Below the pieces are notes generated by a model. That model was not told where the DNA came from, did no database searches, and saw only the letters and a program-made list of their open reading frames with translations. From the NCBI GenBank assembly GCA_017939795.1, contig JAGBAA010000088.1, positions 26,471 to 90,470 of the forward strand: 64,000 nucleotides of DNA. The letters are read 5' to 3'. The stretch comes from Thermoguttaceae bacterium. Its GTDB lineage: Bacteria > Planctomycetota > Planctomycetia > Pirellulales > Thermoguttaceae. Shown piece by piece: positions 53,211 to 61,225 of the stretch. A program made the position numbers and the translations under genes. Position 1 is the stretch's first letter. The number at the start of each line of letters is the position of its first letter.

Positions 53211-55226
53211 ATGCCGAATACCAATGATCCAACCATCCGCATCAGCGAGGAACTGCAGCATCAGACGACTCAGATAGTCGCGCAGCTTCGTGCCCGGGAA
53301 GATGACGTTGCGGCCAGAGAGGCAGATCTGAAAAAGCGCATCATGGACCAGGAATCCGAAGAACTTCGCCGGCGTCAGGAATTCCAGACCCGTGAAGAGG
53401 AACTGGATCAGAGATCGCAGAAAGTGAAAGCGGAAACGGATGAGCTGGAACAGCGGATCCTTTCTCTTCTGACGGCAGAGAAAAATTACGAAACGCGCTG
53501 CCGTGAACTGGAAACGATCCAGCAGCACCTGGAAGAGCGTGCGTCTGCACTTTCAGAAAAAGAGAAAAGTCTTCAGGAAGCCCAGGAAGAAAACCGGCGG
53601 AATGTTCAGAGCAAGATCCGTGAGGTCGAAAATCTCCGTGCCCGGCTGACTGCGGAACAGGAAAAGTTTGAGCAGGAATCCCGCGAGCAGTTTGAGGAAA
53701 TGAAAGAGTACCTCAAGAAACAGCGTGAAGTTGCCCGTCAGCTCATCACGGATGCCAGCACGCAGATCCAGGGCCGTATGGAACAGATCAGCGATCGGGA
53801 ACGAAATCTGGAAACTGCGGAAGCCCGGCTGATCCAGAAAGAAGAGCAGCTTGAAGAGGACCGCCGTACGCAGATGCAGGAACTCGCGGATACCCGCAAG
53901 GAACTGAATGACCGGTTCCAGGAAAAAGTCCAGCAGAAGGTCGAAGAACTGGAAGCGCAATGGCAGGTCGAAGCACAGGATGCGCGCAAAGAGCTGGATG
54001 CCCTGAAGGAAGAGGCCCGCAAAGCACGCTTCAACGCCCAGACGGAAGGCGTTCAGATCCTTCAGAACGCAGAAGCCAATGCTCAGAAACAGCTGGATGA
54101 GACCAAAAAAATCTGCGATGGTATGGTCGAAAACGCTGAAAATGAAGCACGCCGGCAGGTCGAAGATGCTCAGCATCGCTGTGCCGAAATGGCTCAGGCG
54201 GCGGAATCGGCTTCGCAGATGCAGATCGAAGAAACGAAGGAACAGTGCGCCCGCATGATCCAGGACGCAGAAGCGGAGATCGCGCACAAATTTGACCAGG
54301 CGCAGTTCGAGATCGACAAGATCCGGCAGGAAGCGGAATCGATGATCCAGAATCGTTCGGAAGAACTGGAAGAACGCGAAAAAGAACTGGAAGAAGCCCA
54401 GGCTCTTCTGGAACAGGAAAAAAGCCAGGTCCGGGAATCCCAGCTTCATGCGCTTCAGGAGGCAAAAGGGATCGTTTCGGAAGCGAACGAACATGCGGCA
54501 TCCCTTCTGGCAGATGTGCAGAAACGCGCAGAAACGATCGTGGAAGACGCAAAAGCCCAGGCGTCTCTCCAAATGTCCCAGCTCGTCATGGAACAGAAAA
54601 AACTGGAACGGGAACGCAATGATTTCCAGCACGAAATGGAACTGCGCCGTGCCAGCATCGAGCAGGAAATGCTTGCTTCCTTCGAGGAAAAATACAAATC
54701 GATGGATTCCCAATGGAAGCAGCGTGAAGCGATGCTCATCCAGCAGGAAGTGAAGAACGCCAAGATGCAGGCAGCCGAGATCCTCAAGATCGCCCGCGAA
54801 CAGGCTGAAAAAATCATCCAGAACGCTCAGACGCACTCCGATGCGATCATCCTCACGGCAAAACAGCAGTCCGGGAATTCCGGTTCCGCATGGATGAACC
54901 AGACGAAAGAGATGATCTCGCAGTCTCAGGACAGAGCGCGTCAGCTGGAAGAAGAGACCCGGCTTGAATGTGAAAAAATGCGCCGTCAGGCCGCTCTGGA
55001 GATCCAGCAGATGCGCGATGATGCCCTCCGCGGCAATTCCGCCTCCATGAATCCTGCCGGAAATCTCATGGAACGGGAACGGCAGCTGGAACAGCTGGCA
55101 CGCGAACTCAAGGAGAAGCAGGAAGTGCTCATGAAACGCGAGCAGACGCTTGCCGGAGTCCGTGCGGAAATGGAAGCTCTCGCCTACGAACTGGTCGACG
55201 GACGAAAAATCAGCGGCCAGCTTTGA
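53211..55226 (+). CDS. long coiled-coil protein (671 aa)
   Basis: A 671-residue protein predicted to be almost wholly alpha-helical coiled coil, rich in Glu, Gln, Lys and Arg with heptad-like Leu/Ala spacing from about residue 10 to 655. There is no signal peptide and no membrane segment. A central stretch (about 275-360) has repeats with regularly spaced NAExxAxxQ and Cys residues (TKKICDGMV, AQHRCAEMAQ, TKEQCARMIQ). A Gly/Ser break at about 555 (QQSGNSGSAW) may separate rod segments. Intermediate-filament-like, scaffold or DivIVA-like roles are possible, but I see no diagnostic domain. Confidence 0.8.
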   Translation: MPNTNDPTIRISEELQHQTTQIVAQLRAREDDVAAREADLKKRIMDQESEELRRRQEFQTREEELDQRSQKVKAETDELEQRILSLLTAEKNYETRCRELETIQQHLEERASALSEKEKSLQEAQEENRRNVQSKIREVENLRARLTAEQEKFEQESREQFEEMKEYLKKQREVARQLITDASTQIQGRMEQISDRERNLETAEARLIQKEEQLEEDRRTQMQELADTRKELNDRFQEKVQQKVEELEAQWQVEAQDARKELDALKEEARKARFNAQTEGVQILQNAEANAQKQLDETKKICDGMVENAENEARRQVEDAQHRCAEMAQAAESASQMQIEETKEQCARMIQDAEAEIAHKFDQAQFEIDKIRQEAESMIQNRSEELEEREKELEEAQALLEQEKSQVRESQLHALQEAKGIVSEANEHAASLLADVQKRAETIVEDAKAQASLQMSQLVMEQKKLERERNDFQHEMELRRASIEQEMLASFEEKYKSMDSQWKQREAMLIQQEVKNAKMQAAEILKIAREQAEKIIQNAQTHSDAIILTAKQQSGNSGSAWMNQTKEMISQSQDRARQLEEETRLECEKMRRQAALEIQQMRDDALRGNSASMNPAGNLMERERQLEQLARELKEKQEVLMKREQTLAGVRAEMEALAYELVDGRKISGQL

Positions 55227-55269
55227 AAAACGCGGAAGACGTCCTTAAACTTTCGCACCGCGATCGAAA

Positions 55270-55309
55270 CCGGGAGAAAATTTCCTCTTTTTGGGAAATA
55301 TTCTCCCGG
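55270..55309. other. stable hairpin downstream of the coiled-coil gene
   Basis: CCGGGAGAA (55270-55278) pairs perfectly with TTCTCCCGG (55301-55309), and an inner AATTTCC/GGAAATA nearly continues the stem. There is no T-run after it, so it may be a processing or regulatory site rather than a terminator. Confidence 0.6.
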
Positions 55310-55315
55310 AAACCA

Positions 55316-55344
55316 TTTACTCCCCTCCAAAAATATGATAAAAT
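55316..55344 (+). promoter_or_regulatory. possible promoter of the small propeller gene
   Basis: TTTACT (55316-55321) and TAAAAT (55339-55344) are 17 bp apart. Both boxes are imperfect. Confidence 0.4.
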
Positions 55345-55441
55345 GGCCTCAGGGAGGATCTTTCCCTCCCACCTTCCAAAACTCGGACTCAAAATCGAGT
55401 CTCCCTTCCCAACGGTTCTGAAAAATCAAGGAGAAAATCAC

Positions 55442-56206
55442 ATGAAAAGAAGAAATTTCATCCTCACCCTCATTCTGTCTGCTGGAACTGCCTGTTTTGC
55501 CGGAAATTCCCAGGCAGCCGGCGCACCGCAAAAGATCCTGTGCGAAGGCACCTACCGAGGCCATCTTCAGGGGCTGGACAATGACGGCGAAAATATCTTC
55601 TGGGCCTTCACGACAGAACTGGCCAAAACGGACGGAAATGGAAAACTCCTCAAAAAGATCGACGTCCCCAACCACCACGGCGACCTCTGCTGCCATGACG
55701 GAGTCGTTTACGTCGCCGTAAACCGCGGACAGTTCAACAAAGAACCGGGAAAAGCCGTCAGCGAGATCTGGACGTTCCGTACGGACGACCTTTCCTTCAT
55801 CGCAAAATACGACGTGCCGGAAGTCGTTCACGGGGCCGGAGGGATCGCGTATCGGGACGGTTTCTTCTACGTCGTCGGGGGACTGCCGGACAGCTACGAA
55901 GAAAACTACGTCTACCAGTACACGCCGGATTTCAAATTCGTGAAACGCCACGTCCTGAAGACCGGCCATACGCATCTCGGATTTCAGACCGCATGTTTCA
56001 CGCAGGGAAAATTCTGGTTCGGCTTCTACGGAAAAAAGGGAAATCCGTCCGGCACGATGCTCGTCCCGCCAACTCTCGACACTTTCGAGCGGACGCGCAT
56101 CCACAGCGACGTCGGCGTGACGCTCTGGAAAAACGAGATCTGGCTCGGAAAGACCTCACGCACTCCCGACGGCTGGACCGGCTGGCTCGTCCCGATGCAG
56201 AAGTAG
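55442..56206 (+). CDS. secreted small beta-propeller-like protein
   Basis: A 254-residue exported protein with signal peptide (MKRRNFILTLILSAGTACFAGNSQA). The mature part has repeating strand-turn units (GTYRGHLQGLDNDGENIFWAFT, GDLCCHDGVVYVAVNRGQF, GAGGIAYRDGFFYVVGGLP, GVTLWKNEIWLGKTSR), as in NHL/PQQ-type propellers, probably about five blades. No catalytic motif is visible. AAGGAG lies seven bases before the ATG at 55442; the frame opens far upstream at the end of the coiled-coil gene without support. Confidence 0.8.
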   Translation: MKRRNFILTLILSAGTACFAGNSQAAGAPQKILCEGTYRGHLQGLDNDGENIFWAFTTELAKTDGNGKLLKKIDVPNHHGDLCCHDGVVYVAVNRGQFNKEPGKAVSEIWTFRTDDLSFIAKYDVPEVVHGAGGIAYRDGFFYVVGGLPDSYEENYVYQYTPDFKFVKRHVLKTGHTHLGFQTACFTQGKFWFGFYGKKGNPSGTMLVPPTLDTFERTRIHSDVGVTLWKNEIWLGKTSRTPDGWTGWLVPMQK

Positions 56207-56291
56207 GATCTCAACGAAGCGGGACGGTTTGGAGAACTCTTCAGAAACCCCAAGTCCGTAGAAAAACGCCGCGAGACCCTTCCACCGCCTT

Positions 56292-56402
56292 GGGAGGCGG
56301 CGCGTCTCGCGTCGCTTTTGGGAGGCGGCACGTCTCGCGTTGCTCTGGGAGGCGGCGCGTCCCGCGTCGATTTTGGGAGGCGGCGCGTCTCGCGTCGCTT
56401 CT
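56292..56402 (+). repeat. four tandem ~28-bp GC-rich repeats
   Basis: Units begin GGGAGGCGGC at 56292, 56320, 56347 and 56375 (28, 27, 28 and 28 bp), with a GTCTCGCGTCGC-type second half carrying a few substitutions. The motif GAGGCGGCGCGTCTCGCGTC recurs in three of four units. Confidence 0.85.
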
Positions 56403-56695
56403 CAAGAAATTCCTCTCCCTCGGAGGGGCGGCGAGCGAAGCGAGACGGGGTGGTTTGGTGTGCGGGGACTTTTTAAAGACCGCTTTTCCTGAAACCCACA
56501 CCAACTCCCGGCGAATGCGCTGGCGCGCTGTATCGCCGAAAGAAAAAGCGGCAAAAGTCACTGCGTGACTGGATTGCCGCACTCCAAAAGACGGCTCGCA
56601 AAGCGAGATGGTTTGGTGTGCGGCGATACAGGTCGTCAGGCCATTCACCGAAACGAAACGAGGGGAAAAAGGCAGGCCGGATACCATGCAAAGAA

Positions 56696-56778
56696 ACACG
56701 AAATTCACGAAAAGACCAAATCACACCATGATCCAAGATCCATTTTGTGTGTTTTCGATCCTTCCGTGAAATTCGTGT
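56696..56778. repeat. dispersed palindromic element, copy B
   Basis: ACACGAAATTCACGAAAAG (56696-56714) and CCTTCCGTGAAATTCGTGT (56760-56778) form an inverted repeat with a few mismatches. Both arms match copy A at 26651-26717, and the loop shares ATTTTGTGT. It again lies between a plus-strand and a minus-strand gene. Confidence 0.75.
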
Positions 56779-56820
56779 CTGGACGCGTTCCTATCCGTAT
56801 TTTTTCTGCGGATCTTCTCT

Positions 56821-58224
56821 TTACTCTGCGGCACTCCGCACGAAGGCGTCGACTTCATTCGCGACGATGACGCCGTAATTCACAGCCCCAAGCCAGCCAG
56901 ACATGATGATCCCGACGCTTCCCGTATGGTAAAGCCCCGGTATCTGCTCCGGAAGTCCGCGCGAGATCTCCAATCCCTCGAATTTCGTGCCGAAGCTGGC
57001 TCCCATCTGATGCAGCGTGTAGCGTTCAAACGTTTTCGGCGTCGCGGCCTCGACCCAGTCGATCTTTTCGCGGATCCCCGGCACGTACTTCTCGACCGCG
57101 CTGAGCGTATCTTCGATCAGCTCTTTCTTCGCCGTTTCGTATTCTTCCTCGGAAAGGCTCGCCCAATCATCGTAGTTCGCGTTCGTGCTGGCCACGATAG
57201 CATACCGGTCACTGACGCCCGGACGGGTCTTCGGATAGTAGAAAGAGTACGTCCGGCTCGTGATGTCGCGGCTGAGGAGCATTTTTGTGTCGAATTTCGG
57301 CGCAACAGACGTAAAGAGCAGGTCGCCGCAGACGCTCTCATCCACCGTTTCTCCCGGTTTGAGCGACATGTAGACCTGGCAGCTCGAATTGTTGAGGCGC
57401 ACCTTTTCCGCCTTTTCGATGAATTCCGGCTGGAAATACTCACGGCCCGTCATGTTGAAGATCGTGCTCTTCAGATTCGAGTTGGAAACGACCGCCTTCG
57501 CACGCACCGTCTTTCCATCGATCTCGATCCCGCAGATCTTTCCGTCTTCCACGAGGATCCTTTCCACTTTCGTCCGCATCGCAATGTCGACGCCGTTTTT
57601 CTCCATCTCTTCCTTCATCATCGCGACCAGTTTATCCGTGCCGCCGGTGAAGGTGAAGACGCCTTTCGACATGAAGTTCGAGAACACGATCCCGTACGTG
57701 ATCGCCGGCTCATCCAGCGTCGAGCCGTTCGCGTACGTGATCGGCTCCATGAGAAGACGCACGACGTCATCGCGTCCGGGGAAAAATTCCTCAAAAAGCT
57801 CACGTGTCGTCATCTGCTGGTCATCGACGAACGTCATGCTGCGCGCTTTGTCGAAAAACGCATTCACCGTTTCCGCTTCCACGCCGAATTTCTCGATCAG
57901 AAGCCGCGTAAAGTCCTCCCGGTTAAACGTCGTTTCGAGCGAAAACATCGGATTGTCGAAACGAATGGAAGGAAGCTGAACGATCGAATCCGCGATCTCG
58001 CGATTCCAGTATCGGCGGCAGCTCTTGATCATGCCGACCGGAAATCCGTGAAGCGAAATATCGAAAATGATCCCGTCTTTCCGCCGAAACCAGGTCGCCA
58101 GACCGCCAAGCTGAAAATGATGCTCGCACAGCAGGACGCGATGCCCCGCACGAGCCAGGATATTCGCGGCCGTCATTCCCCCAAGTCCCGAACCAATGAC
58201 GATGATATCGTATTCAGAATGCAT
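56821..58224 (-). CDS. NAD(P)/FAD-dependent oxidoreductase of the phytoene desaturase (CrtI) family
   Basis: A 467-residue flavoprotein: N-terminal dinucleotide motif [22 protein letters not shown], then [10 protein letters not shown], and the C-terminal FAD motif [20 protein letters not shown]. Family members desaturate or isomerise carotenoids, or act as plant-type prolycopene isomerase and all-trans-retinol saturase relatives. The HGFPVG and [12 protein letters not shown] segments resemble the latter. No other carotenoid gene is in view, so the substrate is open. The ATG at 58224 fixes the conserved N-terminus after GGAAAA. Confidence 0.85.
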   Translation of the reverse strand: MHSEYDIIVIGSGLGGMTAANILARAGHRVLLCEHHFQLGGLATWFRRKDGIIFDISLHGFPVGMIKSCRRYWNREIADSIVQLPSIRFDNPMFSLETTFNREDFTRLLIEKFGVEAETVNAFFDKARSMTFVDDQQMTTRELFEEFFPGRDDVVRLLMEPITYANGSTLDEPAITYGIVFSNFMSKGVFTFTGGTDKLVAMMKEEMEKNGVDIAMRTKVERILVEDGKICGIEIDGKTVRAKAVVSNSNLKSTIFNMTGREYFQPEFIEKAEKVRLNNSSCQVYMSLKPGETVDESVCGDLLFTSVAPKFDTKMLLSRDITSRTYSFYYPKTRPGVSDRYAIVASTNANYDDWASLSEEEYETAKKELIEDTLSAVEKYVPGIREKIDWVEAATPKTFERYTLHQMGASFGTKFEGLEISRGLPEQIPGLYHTGSVGIIMSGWLGAVNYGVIVANEVDAFVRSAAE

Positions 58225-58376
58225 ATTTTTCCAAAATTTTAAACGAAGTAAAAAAACACCCGGCATTCCCGTCCCCAACCGGCATACGGAAACGCACCCC
58301 AATGGACAGTTCGTCCTCTATCTTATCTGTTCTCGCCGCCAACGGTCCGTCAAAAACTTTCCGATGCGGAAACACA

Positions 58377-59639
58377 CTACCCGGCAAGTGCCCGCCAAAC
58401 GGAAGAGATCGCGAGCACAAAATGCTTCGCCGATTCATCAAACTTTTTCTCCTCCAGGGCACGATTTGCCGTACGCGCCAGTTTTTCGGCCTCCTGAAGT
58501 TCCGTGACGCCCTGACCGACCGCTCCGGAACGCAGTTCGGAAAAAGTCTTTCGCAAATTGAGGCAGAACTCCGCATCGCACTCTGCACTGTACGACCGAT
58601 ACGGTCCCTTTCCGCTTCTGCGGGAAAACGGCTTCAGCGGCTTGCGGCCAAAGATCCGGAATGCGGCAAATCCTGCACCTGCGGCTCCCGGAACCGCCAA
58701 CACAAGTCCCAGCATCGGCCAAAAGCCCAAAAGGATCAGCCCAAGGAAAAGCAGAAGTCCTGTACCCGCCAAAAGATTCCAGATCCATACCGGGACCGCC
58801 GGACGAGGCATCTGCGTCTGAGCCGCAGGCGCGACCGGCTCTGCTTCTCCATTTTTCTTCACAGCCTGCTGCGGACCAAGATATTTCACGGTCGTGACGG
58901 TAATGTTGTCCGGACCGCCGTACAAATTCGCCAGATCAACGAGTCCCTGAGTCGCTTCCGGAAGCGGCAGGATCGACAAAATGCGTCCCATATCCGCCTC
59001 TTTTCCCTCAAACTGCCCGCACAGCCCGTCACTGCACAGAAGAAAAATATCTCCCTGCTGGATCGGCATCGGTCCCTCAATATCGACGCGCACATCGGGA
59101 GAGACGCCGAGGCACCGCGTAATGACGTTTTTCTGGACCGTCTCATCGATCGGTTTCCCAGCCTCTTCCATGTCCCAGACGACACTGTGGTCGCGAGTGA
59201 GCTGCTCCCATTTTCTCCCGCGCAGACGATAGATCCGACTGTCCCCGACGTGACCGATCATCGCCCCTTCCGGCAAAATGACCAGCGTGTCGTTCGTCGT
59301 CCCCATCCCGCGCAGTTCCGGATCGGAATTTCCTTTTCTGTGGATGACCTGATTCGCTTCCTGGATCGCCCGCGTCAACGCTTCACCCGGAGGCAGCTGC
59401 GTCTGCTTCAGATAGACCATCGGGATCGTATCGGTCGCCAACTTACTCGCAAGCTCTCCTGCCGCATGCGCACCCATCCCGTCCGCTACACAAAAAACGT
59501 GCCCGCGCGAATTCCAGATAGTCTGGTTCCGTGCAGGCACTTCATCGTGCGAGTCCTGATTATTGGAACGGCGCAGCCCAATGTCGCTCAGCGCGACAAA
59601 TTCCAGGCACTTTTTCCACGGATTCACTGTCGGTTTCAT
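58377..59639 (-). CDS. PP2C-family serine/threonine phosphatase with C-terminal membrane segments
   Basis: A 420-residue protein. Residues 12-255 form a PP2C domain with metal and phosphate motifs RRSNNQDS, VADGMGAHAAGE, GMGTTNDTLVIL, HVGDSRIYRLR, LCSDGL and GGPDNITV. One or two hydrophobic segments follow (about 285-330), then a helical tail (about 345-420, LQEAEKLARTANRALEEKKFDESAKHF) that looks like a single TPR-type pair. It probably opposes a Hanks-type kinase in planctomycete signalling; no kinase gene is in the window. It lies 34 bases after trmB. Confidence 0.92.
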   Translation of the reverse strand: MKPTVNPWKKCLEFVALSDIGLRRSNNQDSHDEVPARNQTIWNSRGHVFCVADGMGAHAAGELASKLATDTIPMVYLKQTQLPPGEALTRAIQEANQVIHRKGNSDPELRGMGTTNDTLVILPEGAMIGHVGDSRIYRLRGRKWEQLTRDHSVVWDMEEAGKPIDETVQKNVITRCLGVSPDVRVDIEGPMPIQQGDIFLLCSDGLCGQFEGKEADMGRILSILPLPEATQGLVDLANLYGGPDNITVTTVKYLGPQQAVKKNGEAEPVAPAAQTQMPRPAVPVWIWNLLAGTGLLLFLGLILLGFWPMLGLVLAVPGAAGAGFAAFRIFGRKPLKPFSRRSGKGPYRSYSAECDAEFCLNLRKTFSELRSGAVGQGVTELQEAEKLARTANRALEEKKFDESAKHFVLAISSVWRALAG

Positions 59640-59673
59640 GGGAGGTCCTTCCTGGGAAAAATGGACTCAAATT

Positions 59674-60309
59674 TCACTTCTTCACAAAGTAGGAGCGAAA
59701 AACCGGCCGACCTTCCACGACCGTACGTTTCTCAAAATGCGTTCGCCAAACAGTCTCATCTACCGAAGGTTCAAAAGGACCTTCCAATACCGACTCGGCC
59801 GCCATCATTTCCATAGCCGTCATGAAATACTCTTCCACGTCCGTCCAAAAATGCAGTTTTCCGCCGGGGATCAGACACTTTTCGCAGGCGCGGACAAGTT
59901 CCATCTGCATCACTCGGCGTTTGCGATGGCGTTTTTTCCACCACGGGTCCGGAAAGTAGACGTGCACGGCCGCCAGAGAGTTTTCCGGCAGATGTTCACG
60001 GAAAAGAGCAAGCCCGTCGCCGGAGAACATGCACGCATTCGAAACGCCCGCTCCGATCAGACGCGCCGCACAGTATGCCGCATACTTGTGCGCGATCTCC
60101 GTCCCAATAAAATTATGGTCCGGATTCGCGAGTGCCGCATCATGAATGAACTGTCCTTTACCGCTTCCGATCTCCACCTCAAGCGGTGCCGACGGATCCT
60201 CGAAATATCTCGAGACATCCCACGGCTTCTCCAGCTGTTCCTTCACCATGTACAGATGGCGGGAATAATCAAGCGTTTCGTCAATTCGTCGCAATGCACG
60301 GCGCGGCAT
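59674..60309 (-). CDS. trmB: tRNA (guanine-46 N7)-methyltransferase
   Basis: A 211-residue Rossmann methyltransferase that makes m7G46 in the variable loop of tRNAs. Signature parts are EVEIGSGKGQF (SAM), FIGTEIAHKYA, HVYFPDPWWKKRHRKRR (tRNA contact and catalysis) and the C-terminal RTHFEKRTVVEGRPVFRSYF. Length fits the family. It lies between the FabZ-like gene and the PP2C gene on the same strand. Confidence 0.95.
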   Translation of the reverse strand: MPRRALRRIDETLDYSRHLYMVKEQLEKPWDVSRYFEDPSAPLEVEIGSGKGQFIHDAALANPDHNFIGTEIAHKYAAYCAARLIGAGVSNACMFSGDGLALFREHLPENSLAAVHVYFPDPWWKKRHRKRRVMQMELVRACEKCLIPGGKLHFWTDVEEYFMTAMEMMAAESVLEGPFEPSVDETVWRTHFEKRTVVEGRPVFRSYFVKK

Positions 60310-60408
60310 GGTCTTCCTTTTCCTTTTTTCTCAAGGCGGACTGAAAAGCCCCCCTTATTCCTGTTCAAAACTGCGATCCAAAACGTCAGGACCGAAGATC
60401 CTCTGAAA

Positions 60409-60924
60409 TCATTTCTCTTCCGGAGTTTCAAACACGATATCCCGAATGGCGACACCGCGGATCTCTCCATCCGCAACGACTTCTCCATTCACGACGGCTT
60501 CAAACTGCAGGATCATCATCATATTCGGCTTGCCGCGAACCAGTTTAATGATCAGCACCATTCGGTCTCCCGGACGTACCTGACCGCGAAACTTCACATT
60601 ATCCAGGCCGCCGAATCCCATGATCCCATGATCGAGATAATCCAGTTTTTTCGCATAATAGCTCGCCAGCTGCGCAGCACTCTCGCAGATCAGCACTCCC
60701 GGCATGATCGGGTAACCCGGCATGTGTCCGCGCACCCAAAATGCATCCGGAGAAACATCCTGGTAGCCGACACAGAGCATATTTTCAAAATCTTCGTAAA
60801 GGATTCCGGTGAGCATCTCCATCTCGAAACGATGCATGTTTTCCTTCCGGATCGCAGCCTGATCCGCCAGTACACGGCTGAAATCAAGCGTAGAGACATC
60901 AAACAGCGAAGGTTTCTTGGCCAT
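60409..60924 (-). CDS. FabZ-like beta-hydroxyacyl-ACP dehydratase
   Basis: A 171-residue hot-dog-fold protein. The active-site signature HMPGYPIMPGVLICESAAQ has His67 and Glu81, matching FabZ (HFPGxPIMPGVL). A C-terminal strand region (VRPGDRMVLIIKLVR, GEVVADGEIRG) completes the fold. The N-terminus is about 25 residues longer than typical FabZ. It may be the housekeeping dehydratase of fatty-acid synthesis or a planctomycete paralogue. Two adjacent ATGs follow AGGAGG; the second (60924) has the better spacing. Confidence 0.82.
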   Translation of the reverse strand: MAKKPSLFDVSTLDFSRVLADQAAIRKENMHRFEMEMLTGILYEDFENMLCVGYQDVSPDAFWVRGHMPGYPIMPGVLICESAAQLASYYAKKLDYLDHGIMGFGGLDNVKFRGQVRPGDRMVLIIKLVRGKPNMMMILQFEAVVNGEVVADGEIRGVAIRDIVFETPEEK

Positions 60925-61018
60925 CATCCCCTCCTTTTAAAATAATACATACACCACGAACTCAAAATGAATTCATGGTGTTTCATGTATGGATCTTTCA
61001 CTCGCATGAAATCGCAGA

Positions 61019-61117
61019 TCAGGTCTTCACCATGTGGCGCTTCGCCTTGCGGGCCTGGGAAGAAGCGGGACGCTTGCCGTGATTCGATTTCTTGACAATG
61101 TGCTGGGGTTTCGACAT
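61019..61117 (-). CDS. 32-residue basic protein (small ribosome-associated type)
   Basis: A 32-residue, strongly basic open frame, MSKPQHIVKKSN-HGKRPASSQARKAKR-HMVKT. It has a textbook AAGGAG site seven bases before the ATG and a dedicated promoter (TTGCAA-16-TATAAT at 61189-61162). Nothing else could use these signals, so it is a real gene despite its size. The Lys/Arg-rich HGKRPASSQARKAKR core resembles very small ribosomal or nucleic-acid-binding proteins, but I cannot assign it to a known r-protein. It lies between the FabZ-like gene and the GH38-like gene. Confidence 0.8.
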   Translation of the reverse strand: MSKPQHIVKKSNHGKRPASSQARKAKRHMVKT

Positions 61118-61161
61118 TTTTTAGCTCCTTATGTACACTAAAGTAAACAAAGTAGACTTAC

Positions 61162-61189
61162 ATTATACACGATTTGTTTTTTTTTGCAA
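61162..61189 (-). promoter_or_regulatory. promoter of the 32-residue protein gene
   Basis: On the minus strand, TTGCAA (61189-61184) and TATAAT (61167-61162) are 16 bp apart, with a leader of about 40 bases. Confidence 0.75.
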
Positions 61190-61225
61190 GGAGGGGCGGA
61201 AAACTTTTCCTCACCCTCCAGGTTC

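Larger units (their letters stand above)
56207..56820. other. 614-bp repeat-rich gap without a credible gene
   Basis: This gap holds four tandem GC-rich units (56292-56402), two related GGTTTGGTGTGCGG segments at about 56449 and 56609, each preceded by GCGAG-rich sequence, and a dispersed palindrome (56696-56778). Open frames on both strands (such as 56241-56708) are repetitive Arg/Pro-rich translations without ribosome sites. Confidence 0.7.

Noticed and set aside
56241..56708. 155-codon minus-strand frame in the repeat-rich gap
   Set aside because: Arg/Pro-rich translation of the tandem repeats, no ribosome site, no domain.
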